From Acinetobacter marinus (GTDB lineage Bacteria > Pseudomonadota > Gammaproteobacteria > Pseudomonadales > Moraxellaceae), in the NCBI RefSeq assembly GCF_900096915.1, contig NZ_FMYK01000001.1:186001-250000 (forward strand): DNA of 64,000 bases. The letters run 5' to 3'. Each line of letters starts with the position of its first letter. Within the stretch, counting starts at the first letter, position 1. The notes below the pieces were generated by a model. The model saw nothing but the letters and a program-made list of their open reading frames with translations. It was not told the DNA's origin and did no database searches. Shown here in pieces: positions 40,596-49,923 of this stretch. The position numbers were made by a program, and so were the translations under genes.

Positions 40596-41969
40596 TTAAA
40601 CAAATGGCGTGATCATACGACGGACATTGGTTTTGGCATCAATGACGGTCATAAAGGTATATGCACCAATGAACTTACGGCTAATAAACATAAACTCTTT
40701 TGGCGGCACAGAGAAGTAGCGTGATGCCATCGACTTACTGGCACGTTGAATCACCCGATTGTGCAATTGGCTGCGTTTCCAGTCGTAGCGGTGCTCTGCA
40801 TCCATCAAGCCCTCAGGCATATCAGGATTATTCGCAGGCTCACTAAAGGCTTCGGTCGCCAATAAAAACACTTCCGCCATATCAGGTTTAATGGATTCTG
40901 GGATTGAATCGAAGAAGGTATAGCCCGACATGGATTTGATCATTTCGGATTTATCATGCTGATAACCAGCAATGATCAGATTACGTGCGACATTCAGCAA
41001 ATGTTCATCAAACTGACGAATCGCACCGAAGTCGAGGAGCACGATTTTATCTTTAATCTCTTGACCATTACCAAGACGCACTAGATAGTTACCAAAGTTA
41101 GGATCGGTCTGCATTTCGCCCCATTCAAACAACTCACGTACAGCAATCTCAAGAGATGCTTCACCGAGCGCATTACGGCGAGCTTGTGGCAAGGACAACA
41201 TCACAGGGCTATTAATCGGTACGCCACGTTCAAAGGTCATACATAAGATACGATCGGTACAATATTGATCAATGATTTTTGGGACGACATAGCGGTCATC
41301 ATTTTTTAGACGATCGTGGAAGCGTTGTGTGGTCGCAGCTTCCATATGATAGTCCACCTCACGGTGCATCATGCTACGCACTTCTTCGTACCATTCATCA
41401 AACTCACGAGTTTGAGGCACCATTCGTGTTAGACGAAGCATACTACGAAACAAACTCATGTCCGAGTCAATCGCTTCGGCAACGCCTGGATATTGGATTT
41501 TTAACACGAGTTCTAAACCATCAGACTTACGCACGGCACGGTGTACTTGTGCAAGCGATGCCGTACCCAGCGGTTCATGATCAATGGTCAGATCATCAAG
41601 TTTTGAGCCGAGTTCTTGTTGTAGATGTTTGTGGATGGCATGCCAAGACAGGGCAACGGTTTTATCATTTAAAGTATTTAATGCTTGGGTGATTTCCGCA
41701 GGGAGAAAATGCTCGCCATACAGCGCCATCATTTGCCCGATTTTGACCACTGAGCCTTTGAGTTTGCCGATTTCTGCGACGAGATAATTCGCCTGTTCGG
41801 TCATGGCTTGTTTGCGTTTTTTTTCTTTATCTTGCTCATTCGAAAACATACTGCTGGCATTGGCAGTTGCCCAGCGCGTACCTGCAAGAAACGATGCTTT
41901 TGCAATAGAGAAACGACGATCAAAAGCAGAAGTTTTGAGATTGTCCAACTTGTCATTTTTATCTGACAT
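40596..41969 (-). CDS. ABC1/AarF (UbiB-like) atypical kinase
   Basis: The 457-residue protein belongs to the ABC1 family of atypical kinases: the KxGQ motif region GKLKGSVVKIGQMMALYGEHFLPAE, an alanine-rich loop EPLGTASLAQVHRA in place of the usual glycine-rich loop, LKIQYPGVAEAI with the ATP lysine, EVDYHMEAATTQRF, and the metal-binding QTDPNFGNYLV and LLDFGAIRQ. Relatives act in ubiquinone biosynthesis or lipid homeostasis. It lacks the C-terminal transmembrane helices of UbiB, so it is an ADCK1-4-like member rather than UbiB itself. The start at 41969 is favoured over two upstream codons. Confidence 0.88.
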   Translation of the reverse strand: MSDKNDKLDNLKTSAFDRRFSIAKASFLAGTRWATANASSMFSNEQDKEKKRKQAMTEQANYLVAEIGKLKGSVVKIGQMMALYGEHFLPAEITQALNTLNDKTVALSWHAIHKHLQQELGSKLDDLTIDHEPLGTASLAQVHRAVRKSDGLELVLKIQYPGVAEAIDSDMSLFRSMLRLTRMVPQTREFDEWYEEVRSMMHREVDYHMEAATTQRFHDRLKNDDRYVVPKIIDQYCTDRILCMTFERGVPINSPVMLSLPQARRNALGEASLEIAVRELFEWGEMQTDPNFGNYLVRLGNGQEIKDKIVLLDFGAIRQFDEHLLNVARNLIIAGYQHDKSEMIKSMSGYTFFDSIPESIKPDMAEVFLLATEAFSEPANNPDMPEGLMDAEHRYDWKRSQLHNRVIQRASKSMASRYFSVPPKEFMFISRKFIGAYTFMTVIDAKTNVRRMITPFV

Positions 41970-42136
41970 AAAAGCAAAATCCTGAAAATTGAAAAACATA
42001 CGCAAGCTATTGTACAGTAAAGTCTAGCGGGAAACGTATAAAAAACATTACATCCTTGCAAATATTAATGACGATCGATTTTCCTTCTAAAAAGAACACT
42101 TTGGCTTGTTGATATGGCTTAATATCGCTCGGTATT

Positions 42137-42760
42137 TCACAGCGTGTTTAACAAATGGAGTTCTTGCTGTAGATTGCATTTGGCTTGCGCTTCCAAGCGA
42201 TCATAAAAATAATCCGTTTTATAAATTCGCTGCATCTCTAAAAAATGCTGTACAACTTTTTTGCGTCCTGCGCTGTAAATTTTTTCTGGGTAGATGGCAT
42301 ATTCTTGGCGAATTTGCGCTGTATATTGACTGTATACGTCCCAAGCTTGCCCTAAGATTGATAAATCTGCATCAAGGAAGTAATTGGTATCTTGATTGGT
42401 TGAGCGCTGATGCGATTTTGTGGCTAAAATGTGTGACCTACATAATTGAATGATTTCGTTGGAAATCTTAAGTTGTGTCATGCGCTGGGTTGCAAGTTCG
42501 GCACTTTTTTCTTCATTATCTGATCTGTTCACATCATAAATCATGTCGTGATAATACAGACAAAATAGGATGCTATCCCAACAGGCAATATTACTTTCAA
42601 CTGCATTCAAATGTGTAAGCAGTGCTTCGAGGTGTAGCAATGTATGATAATGCCGTCCTTGTTCAGCATAATGCGTTTCGATTTCTGCCCACAATTGATT
42701 TTTCAATACTTCATCGGTTGTATAGCGATCGAGCAAGGACAAGAATGTGATTTTAAGCAT
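42137..42760 (-). CDS. HD-superfamily predicted metal-dependent hydrolase
   Basis: This 207-residue protein belongs to the group I recall as COG4339. Key points are RHYHTLLHLEALL (first His pair), FCLYYHDMIYDVNRSDNEEKSA (HD) and a later DADLSILG Asp, consistent with an HD-type metal site. The nucleotide or other substrate is unknown. It is transcribed away from the divergent DUF4303 gene and has no operon partner; the ABC1 kinase gene follows after about 170 bases in the same direction. Confidence 0.8.
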   Translation of the reverse strand: MLKITFLSLLDRYTTDEVLKNQLWAEIETHYAEQGRHYHTLLHLEALLTHLNAVESNIACWDSILFCLYYHDMIYDVNRSDNEEKSAELATQRMTQLKISNEIIQLCRSHILATKSHQRSTNQDTNYFLDADLSILGQAWDVYSQYTAQIRQEYAIYPEKIYSAGRKKVVQHFLEMQRIYKTDYFYDRLEAQAKCNLQQELHLLNTL

Positions 42761-42895
42761 TTTAATTTTTCAAAGGCTAACTCGAGTTCAGTCTATACCG
42801 ATATTTCTTTTGTATTGTGAAAATTCTAGTCTTTGTAAATGGACGGTGATGTAAAATCTCAACACAAAGCTCATTATTCTAAGGACTGTACGCTG

Positions 42896-43450
42896 ATGGA
42901 AAATACAATACAAGACATCGAAATGGCGCTGGTCACAGCTTTGCGCCTGACATTACAAGATTTATATCAAGACTATCCCGCAGAAGATTTTTATTATTTT
43001 GTGCTCAGTACTACTGGCGAAGGTTTGTGCCCATCACATGCCATCTGGAGCGAACGTCTTCTCGATCAAGAGGCACAAAGACAAGCCCCAGAGTGTGGTT
43101 GTGATGTGGAAAGCATGAAAGCGATGTTACGATTTTCTGCTGCGGATTCACCGCTATTCGAGCGTTACCAGCATCATTTTCAAGCCGTCAACCAATTGTT
43201 CCTATCCAGACCGTGCATTGATGATCTCAGTGAAAATGAATGGCAAACGGAATTTGATCTGCGTATCAATACCATGCTGAACGCCTTGAAGACCGTCGAT
43301 GAAGCGCAAGGCTTTGGCGTAGGTGAACAGCGAGCACGCTGGTTTATCAATGTTGAAGTGATTCCGCCAGATGAAAGTAATCTATCACGTGCGATACAAC
43401 TCAATCGCAAAGAGAAAGTAGAGGCGTGGTTAGACCTTGGCGGTGAATAG
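42896..43450 (+). CDS. DUF4303-like protein
   Basis: This 184-residue soluble protein has a DUF4303-like opening (DFYYFVLSTTGEGLCPSHAIWSE, residues about 28-50) followed by a helical middle and a C-terminal FINVEVIPPDESN. The family is uncharacterised and is often found in Imm/toxin neighbourhoods or as isolated genes; no toxin is seen here. The start at 42896 is preferred because AAGGA lies 11 bases before it. An in-frame ATG 57 bases upstream would add a hydrophilic extension. Confidence 0.65.
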   Translation: MENTIQDIEMALVTALRLTLQDLYQDYPAEDFYYFVLSTTGEGLCPSHAIWSERLLDQEAQRQAPECGCDVESMKAMLRFSAADSPLFERYQHHFQAVNQLFLSRPCIDDLSENEWQTEFDLRINTMLNALKTVDEAQGFGVGEQRARWFINVEVIPPDESNLSRAIQLNRKEKVEAWLDLGGE

Positions 43451-43536
43451 CAAAACATCCTTAAATCCAGTAGAATACATCGTCAAATTTTTAGCGATTT
43501 TTCCATATTGGGAAATTTCGATTTTTGGAGTAGTGC

Positions 43537-44622
43537 GTGGATCAATTCCTTCCAGATGATGTAAATCAGTCTTCAGACGATATGCTTGATGAGCAAAGCA
43601 ATGATGACACTGCAATGCAAGTCAGCAGTGAGGTGCTACAAGAAGCATTAGAAAACTTATCAACCATTCGTGATTTTATCCGTTTTGGCGTGACGATTTT
43701 ACGTCAGTACGATGCACATCTGGGGCAAGGCACAGAAGACTTTTTTGCAGAAAGCTCAGCATTAGTGATGCAAACTTTATCTTTAGACTGGTCTGCTGAT
43801 GCGGAAATTTTAGATGCAAAATTGCTTCCATCTGAGAAACAAGCGGTTTTAGATTTGCTCGAAGTCCGTGTCAATCAACGTATTCCAACATCATATTTGC
43901 TCAACCTTGCTTATTTTGCAGGCAAGCCGTTTTATGTCGATGATCGTGTATTGATTCCACGTTCACCAATTGCCGAATTGATCGCCGATCGTTTTGCGCC
44001 ATTTTTCCTAGATGAACATGGTCAGATGCAAACCGATCAACACAGTCTGCCAACTGCGACTCAGCCGACTGCATTAAAAACGCCTGAGCGTATTTTGGAT
44101 CTCTGTACAGGTTCGGGCTGTATCGCCATTGCGTTGGCATATGCTTATCCTGATGCGGCGGTCGATGCCACAGATATTTCCAAAGATGCTTTGGAAGTCG
44201 CTGCGATTAACGTCGAACATCATAATATGCAATATCAAGTAGCACTGCTTGAGTCAGATTTGTTCGATCGTGTCCCTGCGGAAAATCAATATGATTTGAT
44301 CGTGTCCAATCCGCCGTATGTCGATGCCGAAGATATGGCGGACTTGCCTGCGGAGTTTCATCATGAGCCTGAATTAGCATTGGCAGCAGGGCAAGATGGT
44401 TTGGACTTAGTGCGTAAGATGCTTGCTGTAGCGGCAGATTATCTCAGTGAAAATGGTTTACTCATCATCGAAGTGGGCAATAGCGAGTGGGCGCTTAAGC
44501 AGAATTTTAATAAAATCGACTTCCACTGGCTGACGTTCCAAAATGGTGGTTCAGGCATTTTTGCCTTAACAGCACAACAATGTCGTGAATATCAGGCAAT
44601 CTTTCAACAGTCTATTGAATAA
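43537..44622 (+). CDS. prmB: Ribosomal protein L3 N5-glutamine methyltransferase
   Basis: PrmB methylates Gln150 of ribosomal protein L3. The 361-residue protein has an N-terminal helical domain, the SAM motif ILDLCTGSGCIAIALAYAYP near residue 188, and the catalytic NPPYVDAEDMADLP, typical of PrmB rather than PrmC. A ~40-residue acidic/Gln-rich N-terminus precedes the conserved part. The start is GTG 43537 with GGAG six bases upstream; an in-frame ATG 45 bases downstream is an alternative. aroC follows after 17 bases, the usual gammaproteobacterial arrangement. Confidence 0.93.
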   Translation: MDQFLPDDVNQSSDDMLDEQSNDDTAMQVSSEVLQEALENLSTIRDFIRFGVTILRQYDAHLGQGTEDFFAESSALVMQTLSLDWSADAEILDAKLLPSEKQAVLDLLEVRVNQRIPTSYLLNLAYFAGKPFYVDDRVLIPRSPIAELIADRFAPFFLDEHGQMQTDQHSLPTATQPTALKTPERILDLCTGSGCIAIALAYAYPDAAVDATDISKDALEVAAINVEHHNMQYQVALLESDLFDRVPAENQYDLIVSNPPYVDAEDMADLPAEFHHEPELALAAGQDGLDLVRKMLAVAADYLSENGLLIIEVGNSEWALKQNFNKIDFHWLTFQNGGSGIFALTAQQCREYQAIFQQSIE

Positions 44623-44639
44623 CATAGGAGTAATTGCGC

Positions 44640-45734
44640 ATGGCAGGTAATAGTATTGGTCAATTATTCCGTGTGACAACGTGCGGTGAGTCGCATGGTG
44701 TGGGCTTGATGGCGATCGTCGATGGTGTACCGCCAAATTTGCCACTGACGGAAAGTGATCTGCAAGCGGATTTGGATCGTCGTAAACCGGGCACGTCAAA
44801 ATTTGCGACGCAGCGTAAAGAACCTGATCAAGTGGAAATCATTTCTGGGGTATTTGAAGGGAAAACCACAGGTACACCAATTGGCTTATTGATTCGTAAT
44901 ACTGACCAAAAATCAAAAGATTACGGCAATATCGCTGAAACCTTCCGACCAGGTCATGCTGATTATACCTATACGCAAAAGTATGGCTTCCGTGACTATC
45001 GTGGTGGCGGTCGCTCAAGCGCCCGTGAAACTGCAATGCGTGTTGCCGCAGGCGCAATTGCCAAGAAATATTTGGCGGAAAAATTCGGCGTATTGATTCG
45101 TGGTCATGTCACACAGATTGGCACGGAAACGGCTGAAAAGTTGGATTGGAATGAAGTACCAAATAATCCATTTTTCTGTGGTGATGTTGATGCTGTGCCA
45201 CGCTTTGAGGCATTGGTCACTTCACTGCGTGAACAAGGCACAAGCTGTGGTGCAAAACTGGAAATTCTCGCTGAAAATGTGCCAGTCGGTTGGGGTGAGC
45301 CTGTATTTGATCGCTTAGATGCCGATATTGCACACGCCATGATGAGCATCAATGCGGTCAAAGGCGTAGAAATTGGCGATGGTTTTGCTGTTGCAGGACA
45401 GTTTGGACATCAGTCACGTGATGAACTGACACCTGATGGTTTTTCTGCCAATCACGCAGGTGGAATTTTAGGCGGGATTTCCAGTGGTCAGGCGATCCGA
45501 GTAGCGATTGCACTCAAACCAACCGCAAGTATTACCACCGCAGGTAAAACCATTAATTTGCATGGTGAAGCGACGGATGTGATTACCAAGGGTCGTCATG
45601 ATCCATGCGTTGGTGTACGTGCCACGCCGATTGCTGAGGCGATGTTGGCGATCGTGCTGATGGATCATTTCTTACGCAATCGTGCGCAAAATGCCGATGT
45701 GGTTGCGCCACTGACACCGATTGAACCGAAATGA
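44640..45734 (+). CDS. aroC: Chorismate synthase
   Basis: AroC makes chorismate from 5-enolpyruvylshikimate 3-phosphate with reduced FMN, the last common step of aromatic biosynthesis. Conserved blocks GNSIGQLFRVTTCGESHG, DLDRRKPGTSKFATQRKE, GHADYTYTQKYGFRDYRGGGRSSARETAMRVAAGAIAK and KGRHDPCVGVRATPIAEAM are all intact. Length is 364 residues. AGGAG lies about 9 bases before ATG 44640. It is cotranscribed with prmB and ends at a terminator. It belongs to the same pathway as the attenuator-controlled DAHP synthase at 13.3 kb. Confidence 0.97.
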   Translation: MAGNSIGQLFRVTTCGESHGVGLMAIVDGVPPNLPLTESDLQADLDRRKPGTSKFATQRKEPDQVEIISGVFEGKTTGTPIGLLIRNTDQKSKDYGNIAETFRPGHADYTYTQKYGFRDYRGGGRSSARETAMRVAAGAIAKKYLAEKFGVLIRGHVTQIGTETAEKLDWNEVPNNPFFCGDVDAVPRFEALVTSLREQGTSCGAKLEILAENVPVGWGEPVFDRLDADIAHAMMSINAVKGVEIGDGFAVAGQFGHQSRDELTPDGFSANHAGGILGGISSGQAIRVAIALKPTASITTAGKTINLHGEATDVITKGRHDPCVGVRATPIAEAMLAIVLMDHFLRNRAQNADVVAPLTPIEPK

Positions 45735-45774
45735 TGCATGACGGTTAGCTAAGCGCTGAATCTACAGTCAAGTA

Positions 45775-45804
45775 AAAGTCCCCAACATGACTTGGGGCTT
45801 TTTC
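45775..45804 (+). terminator. Rho-independent terminator after aroC
   Basis: AAAGTCCCCAA pairs with TTGGGGCTTT (one bulge), followed by TTT. Confidence 0.75.
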
Positions 45805-45964
45805 ATTTCAGACGTATACTGGCAAACTTTTCAAAATGTTGCGCAGTTTAGATATTGTTTTTTAAAATTTGATTTAAATTTGCGCAAAATTTAAATCGAT
45901 TTCAATCGAGTGGTATGAGCTTTGCTTGTTCCGTTCATTGCATTTTGCTCTACAGGGGAAGCCC

Positions 45965-47287
45965 ATGGCATCGAATTCCAACAATGGTAATGGTCTACTG
46001 GATCGACTATTCCATATCAAACAGCTCAATACCAGTGTGCGCACTGAGGTTTTGGCTGGTTTTACTACATTTTTGGCGATGTGCTATATCATCATCGTCA
46101 ACCCAAGCATTCTTGCAATGACAGGCATGGATCAAGGCGCTGTCTTTGTGGCAACCTGTTTGGCAGCGGCATTAGGCTGTATGGTGATGGGGCTGGTTGC
46201 AAACTATCCGATCGCACTTGCACCGGGTATGGGCTTAAACACATATTTTACCTTTTCCGTGTGTATGGGCATGGGCGTACCGTGGCAAACTGCACTCGCT
46301 GCGGTGTTTGTATCGGGTCTGGTGTTCCTATTCGTGAGCTTATTTAAGTTCCGTGAAGCGATGATCAATGCCATTCCAATGTCATTAAAACTGGCGATTG
46401 CAGGCGGGATTGGCTTGTTTTTGGCACTGATTGCGTTGAAATCATCAGGTGTCATCATTGCCAATGAGCCGACTTTAATCAAAATGGGCGATCTCTCTTC
46501 GGCTTCTGTATTGTTCGCTGCATTAGGCTTTTTATTGATCGTGGTGATGCATCATTTCAAGATTCGTGGTGCGATCATTATCAGTATTTTGGCGATCACT
46601 ATTTTGTCTACTTTGACAGGACATAATGAGTTTAAAGGCGTCTTTGGCGAGATTCCATCGCTTGCGCCGACTTTGATGCAAATGGATTTTGAAGGCTTAT
46701 TTACAGCCTCGATGATCGGTGTAATTTTCGTATTTTTCTTGGTCGATTTGTTTGACAGTACAGGCACATTGGTCGGTGTGTCACAGCGTGCAGGACTGTT
46801 GGTTGATGGTAAATTACCACGTTTAAAACGTGCCTTGATGGCGGATTCATCAGCGATTATTGCCGGTGCGGCATTGGGGACATCATCAACCACGCCGTAT
46901 ATTGAATCAGCTTCTGGTGTGGCGGCAGGTGGTCGTACTGGCTTGACTGCGGTGGTCGTGGCGATCTTATTTTTGCTGGCGTTGTTCTTGTTTCCACTGG
47001 CGCAAAGTGTACCTGCTTATGCGACTGCGCCTGCACTACTTTATGTTGGTGTATTAATGGTACACGGCATTACCGGCATTGACTGGGATGACATTACCGA
47101 AGCGGTACCTGCATTTTTGACTATGACCTTTATGCCGTTTACTTACTCGATTGCTGACGGTATTGCCATCGGTTTTATCAGTTATGCAGTGGTCAAATTA
47201 CTGACAGGTCAAGCCAAAGCTGTGCCATATATGGTATGGATTATCGCCATCGTCTGGGCGATCAAATTTGCAGTATTTGGTGGCTGA
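45965..47287 (+). CDS. AzgA-type adenine/hypoxanthine permease (NCS2-like)
   Basis: This 440-residue integral membrane protein has about 12-14 hydrophobic segments. It carries the AzgA/AdeP/GhxP markers TFLAMCYIIIVNPSIL, ALAPGMGLNTYFTFSV, MSLKLAIAGGIGLFLALIAL, VDLFDSTGTLVGVSQRAGL and LGTSSTTPYIESASGVAAGG. The family imports adenine, guanine or hypoxanthine by proton symport. AGGGGAAGC precedes ATG 45965. An adenine deaminase gene follows 158 bases downstream in the same direction, so adenine or hypoxanthine import is the likely role. No purine operator or riboswitch was recognised upstream. Confidence 0.9.
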   Translation: MASNSNNGNGLLDRLFHIKQLNTSVRTEVLAGFTTFLAMCYIIIVNPSILAMTGMDQGAVFVATCLAAALGCMVMGLVANYPIALAPGMGLNTYFTFSVCMGMGVPWQTALAAVFVSGLVFLFVSLFKFREAMINAIPMSLKLAIAGGIGLFLALIALKSSGVIIANEPTLIKMGDLSSASVLFAALGFLLIVVMHHFKIRGAIIISILAITILSTLTGHNEFKGVFGEIPSLAPTLMQMDFEGLFTASMIGVIFVFFLVDLFDSTGTLVGVSQRAGLLVDGKLPRLKRALMADSSAIIAGAALGTSSTTPYIESASGVAAGGRTGLTAVVVAILFLLALFLFPLAQSVPAYATAPALLYVGVLMVHGITGIDWDDITEAVPAFLTMTFMPFTYSIADGIAIGFISYAVVKLLTGQAKAVPYMVWIIAIVWAIKFAVFGG

Positions 47288-47293
47288 TCTTGG

Positions 47294-47325
47294 TTGCTAA
47301 GTCTAGTTGTTAAGTCTAGTTGCTG
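47294..47325 (+). repeat. 13-bp tandem repeat, 2.4 copies
   Basis: TTGCTAAGTCTAG (47294-47306) and TTGTTAAGTCTAG (47307-47319) lie head to tail, with a partial third copy, just after the permease stop codon. It is non-coding and probably a replication-slippage duplication. Confidence 0.75.
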
Positions 47326-47445
47326 GGTTTGAATTAAGTCACTGCTGATTTTATTCAACGATGCAAAATGGTGTAGGTTATAATCAGCCTGCACCATTTT
47401 CTTTTTTCCTACTTTTTTCTTTTTGCACTATTTTGGAGTTTTGCG

Positions 47446-48456
47446 ATGCAAAATCAAAGTCAACATCATGCGCTGATTCAGTCTCTGCCAAAAGCAGAGT
47501 TGCATGTGCATATCGAAGGCACTTTTGAACCTGAGCTGATGTTTGAAATTGCACAGCGTAATCACGTGGATATTCCATATGCTTCGGTTGATGATCTCAA
47601 AAAAGCCTATGATTTTCACAACCTACAATCATTCTTAGACATCTATTATGCAGGGGCGAATGTACTACTACATGAGCAAGATTTCTATGATTTGACCTAT
47701 GCTTATTTTGAAAAATGCAAAGCCGACAATGTAGTGCATACCGAGATTTTCTTTGATCCGCAAACCCATACCGATCGTGGCGTGGCATTTGCAACCGTGA
47801 TCAATGGGATTGAGCGAGCGTGCCAAGATGCCAAGAAAAACTTGGGCATTAGTTCATATTTGATCATGTGTTTCTTGCGTCATTTAAGCGAAGAAGCAGC
47901 ATTTGAAACTTTGGCGCAGGCAAAACCGTACAAAGATAAAATCATCGCTGTGGGACTGGATTCAAGTGAAGTAGGACATCCGCCAAGTAAGTTTGAGCGG
48001 GTATTTAAGGAAGCCAAAACACAAGGCTATCTGATCGTGGCGCATGCAGGTGAAGAAGGGCCGCCAGAATATATTTGGGAAGCATTAGACTTGCTTCAAG
48101 TTAATCGTATTGATCATGGTGTACGCTGTGAAGAAGATGAGCAGTTGATGGCTCGTTTAATCGCTGAGAAGATGCCTTTAACCGTGTGCCCATTGAGTAA
48201 TCTCAAGCTCTGCGTAGTGGATGATATGCAACAGCACAATATCAAACGCTTACTCGATCAAGGCGTTAATGTCACAGTGAATTCAGACGATCCAGCCTAT
48301 TTTGGTGGCTATATGAATGATAACTTCTATGCAATTTCTGACGCATTAGATTTGTCATCACAAGATATTCGTCAACTTGCATCGAACTCATTCCAAGCGA
48401 GCTTTTTACCTGAAGCTGAAAAAGCACAGTGGATGGAAAAAGTCGTCAAGAGTTAA
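47446..48456 (+). CDS. Adenine deaminase (adenosine deaminase family)
   Basis: The 336-residue amidohydrolase has the zinc/catalytic motifs of the adenosine deaminase family: KAELHVHIEGT (HxH), HAGEEGPPEYIWEAL, RIDHGVRC, and NSDDPAYFGGY with the last metal Asp. Members with SxPKAELHVHIEGTFEPELMFEIAQRN starts, such as Pseudomonas PA0148, deaminate adenine rather than adenosine, giving hypoxanthine. TTTTGGAG precedes the ATG. It lies behind the purine permease gene, which supports an adenine salvage unit. Adenosine activity cannot be excluded. Confidence 0.88.
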   Translation: MQNQSQHHALIQSLPKAELHVHIEGTFEPELMFEIAQRNHVDIPYASVDDLKKAYDFHNLQSFLDIYYAGANVLLHEQDFYDLTYAYFEKCKADNVVHTEIFFDPQTHTDRGVAFATVINGIERACQDAKKNLGISSYLIMCFLRHLSEEAAFETLAQAKPYKDKIIAVGLDSSEVGHPPSKFERVFKEAKTQGYLIVAHAGEEGPPEYIWEALDLLQVNRIDHGVRCEEDEQLMARLIAEKMPLTVCPLSNLKLCVVDDMQQHNIKRLLDQGVNVTVNSDDPAYFGGYMNDNFYAISDALDLSSQDIRQLASNSFQASFLPEAEKAQWMEKVVKS

Positions 48457-48474
48457 TATTTTCCACCGAGCATA

Positions 48475-48504
48475 AAAAAGCTGAACATGAAGTTCAGCTT
48501 TTTT
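48475..48504. terminator. Bidirectional terminator between convergent genes
   Basis: The 12-bp perfect stem AAAAAGCTGAAC / GTTCAGCTTTTT with a 5-base loop has T/A runs on both sides and separates the deaminase and porin genes. Confidence 0.9.
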
Positions 48505-48525
48505 GTTTTACAGTGACGGCTTAGA

Positions 48526-49587
48526 TTAGAATTTTACTTCCATACCAAGACCAAATACAGTTTCTTTGTCTTCTGCACGATCATAAGCTACTTGTAGTGC
48601 TTCATTGATTTTGGTTTGTGCCAGTACGCCATAAAGTTTAGTTTGCTTATTGAGCTTATAGTCCACACCGAGACCATAGCGATCAATTTCACGATCATCC
48701 CAACCATCTGCAGAGGTTTCTGCTGCGATGTATTCACCTTTTACAGTCCATGCAGTTGAAGGAATGCTATAGGCTAAAGTGATGCCAAATGCTTGTTCTT
48801 CAAGGCTTTCTGCACCATCCAAATCATCTGACGGCTCAGCATGTTGGAACAAACCACCAAGCACTAGACCGTCAGCGCCGATTTTAGAAAAGTCATAAGA
48901 ACCTGTTAAGCGGTAAGCATCGGTATACAGCTTGTCGCTATCTAAGCCAGCCCATTTTGATTGCACATCAAAGTTGCCAGCTAGAGCCAATGCTAAGCCA
49001 ATGTCACTTTCATAGCTTACAGAAGTTGAAATACTGTCGCCGAAGCCGTCACGTGAATTACTCGCATCATCTTCATCACCTTCGCCTTGTTGTGCCATGA
49101 TATTGAACTGCACACCACCAAGCATTTTTGGATCAGATTCAAAACCGATGACGTTATTTAAACGATCTTCACCAACCAAAACATCGGTGAAATCAAGGCG
49201 AGTGTGGTCACCGAAAATGTCTTGTGCACTACCTGCAGCAGTTTTGAAATATGAGTCAAATTTACCTGCTTTCACTGTACCCACATTGGCAAATTTCACA
49301 CCCAAGAAGCGATTACGTGCACTTAAATCCGTGTCCGAACCAGCGCCATCCGTTGATACGCCCCATTCAGCCAAGTACACCGCAGAGATCGTATCCGTTA
49401 GGGCTTCTTCACCTTTGATGCCGATACGTGATGCGTTAGAGTTGAGTTCAGTGACTTTATCATCGCTAAAATCTGCATTAGAAACTTGATCAAGGGTAAC
49501 ATTCAATTTACCGTACAAAGTGGGTGCAGCATGAACTGTACTTAGGCTAAGCGTTGCAACAGCTGTGGCAAGTAGTAATTTTTTCAT
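48526..49587 (-). CDS. General bacterial porin (Gram-negative porin family)
   Basis: This 353-residue outer membrane protein has a Sec signal (MKKLLLATAVATLSLSTVHA, cleavage before APTLYG). The mature start APTLYGKLNVTLDQV is typical of 16-stranded porins of the Omp32/Delftia type. Short strands with aromatic girdles and acidic extracellular loops (QGEGDEDDASNSRDG, EPSDDLDGAE) follow, and the last residue is Phe. Selectivity cannot be read. The start at 49587 has GGAG 9 bases upstream; the frame extends 15 codons further without a ribosome binding site. Confidence 0.88.
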   Translation of the reverse strand: MKKLLLATAVATLSLSTVHAAPTLYGKLNVTLDQVSNADFSDDKVTELNSNASRIGIKGEEALTDTISAVYLAEWGVSTDGAGSDTDLSARNRFLGVKFANVGTVKAGKFDSYFKTAAGSAQDIFGDHTRLDFTDVLVGEDRLNNVIGFESDPKMLGGVQFNIMAQQGEGDEDDASNSRDGFGDSISTSVSYESDIGLALALAGNFDVQSKWAGLDSDKLYTDAYRLTGSYDFSKIGADGLVLGGLFQHAEPSDDLDGAESLEEQAFGITLAYSIPSTAWTVKGEYIAAETSADGWDDREIDRYGLGVDYKLNKQTKLYGVLAQTKINEALQVAYDRAEDKETVFGLGMEVKF

Positions 49588-49923
49588 TGAAACAAACTCC
49601 AGATTTTTTGGGATAACTTGTCGTGCCGACACAACCCGATGTTTTTATGCACGACAAGCAGTAAGCCTTGTTATGTCTTATGCAACTCAAATCTTTAGAT
49701 TAAATTTACATAAGGTTACGAACTTGTGAGCAAGTATCTGGATTTTGTATGACAGAAACATGACTGTAATATTGCAGTTATATGACATTGAATTATCTGA
49801 TATTTTAGAATTATCTTTGATTGTTATTTTTATAGAATGTTTTTTAATCACTAAAACAAGGCAGCAACATTGTGCCGAAAGTGCGTTAAAACATGTGGGG
49901 ATTTGGCAAATCAAGCAAGCAAA
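49588..49923. other. Gap upstream of the porin gene
   Basis: This 336-base AT-rich stretch should contain the porin promoter. A weak TTGCTC-17-TGTAAA on the minus strand near 49705-49735 is the best pair I can see. Short direct repeats (GAATTATCT, twice near 49790-49820) occur. No RNA gene or coding frame is supported. Confidence 0.4.
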
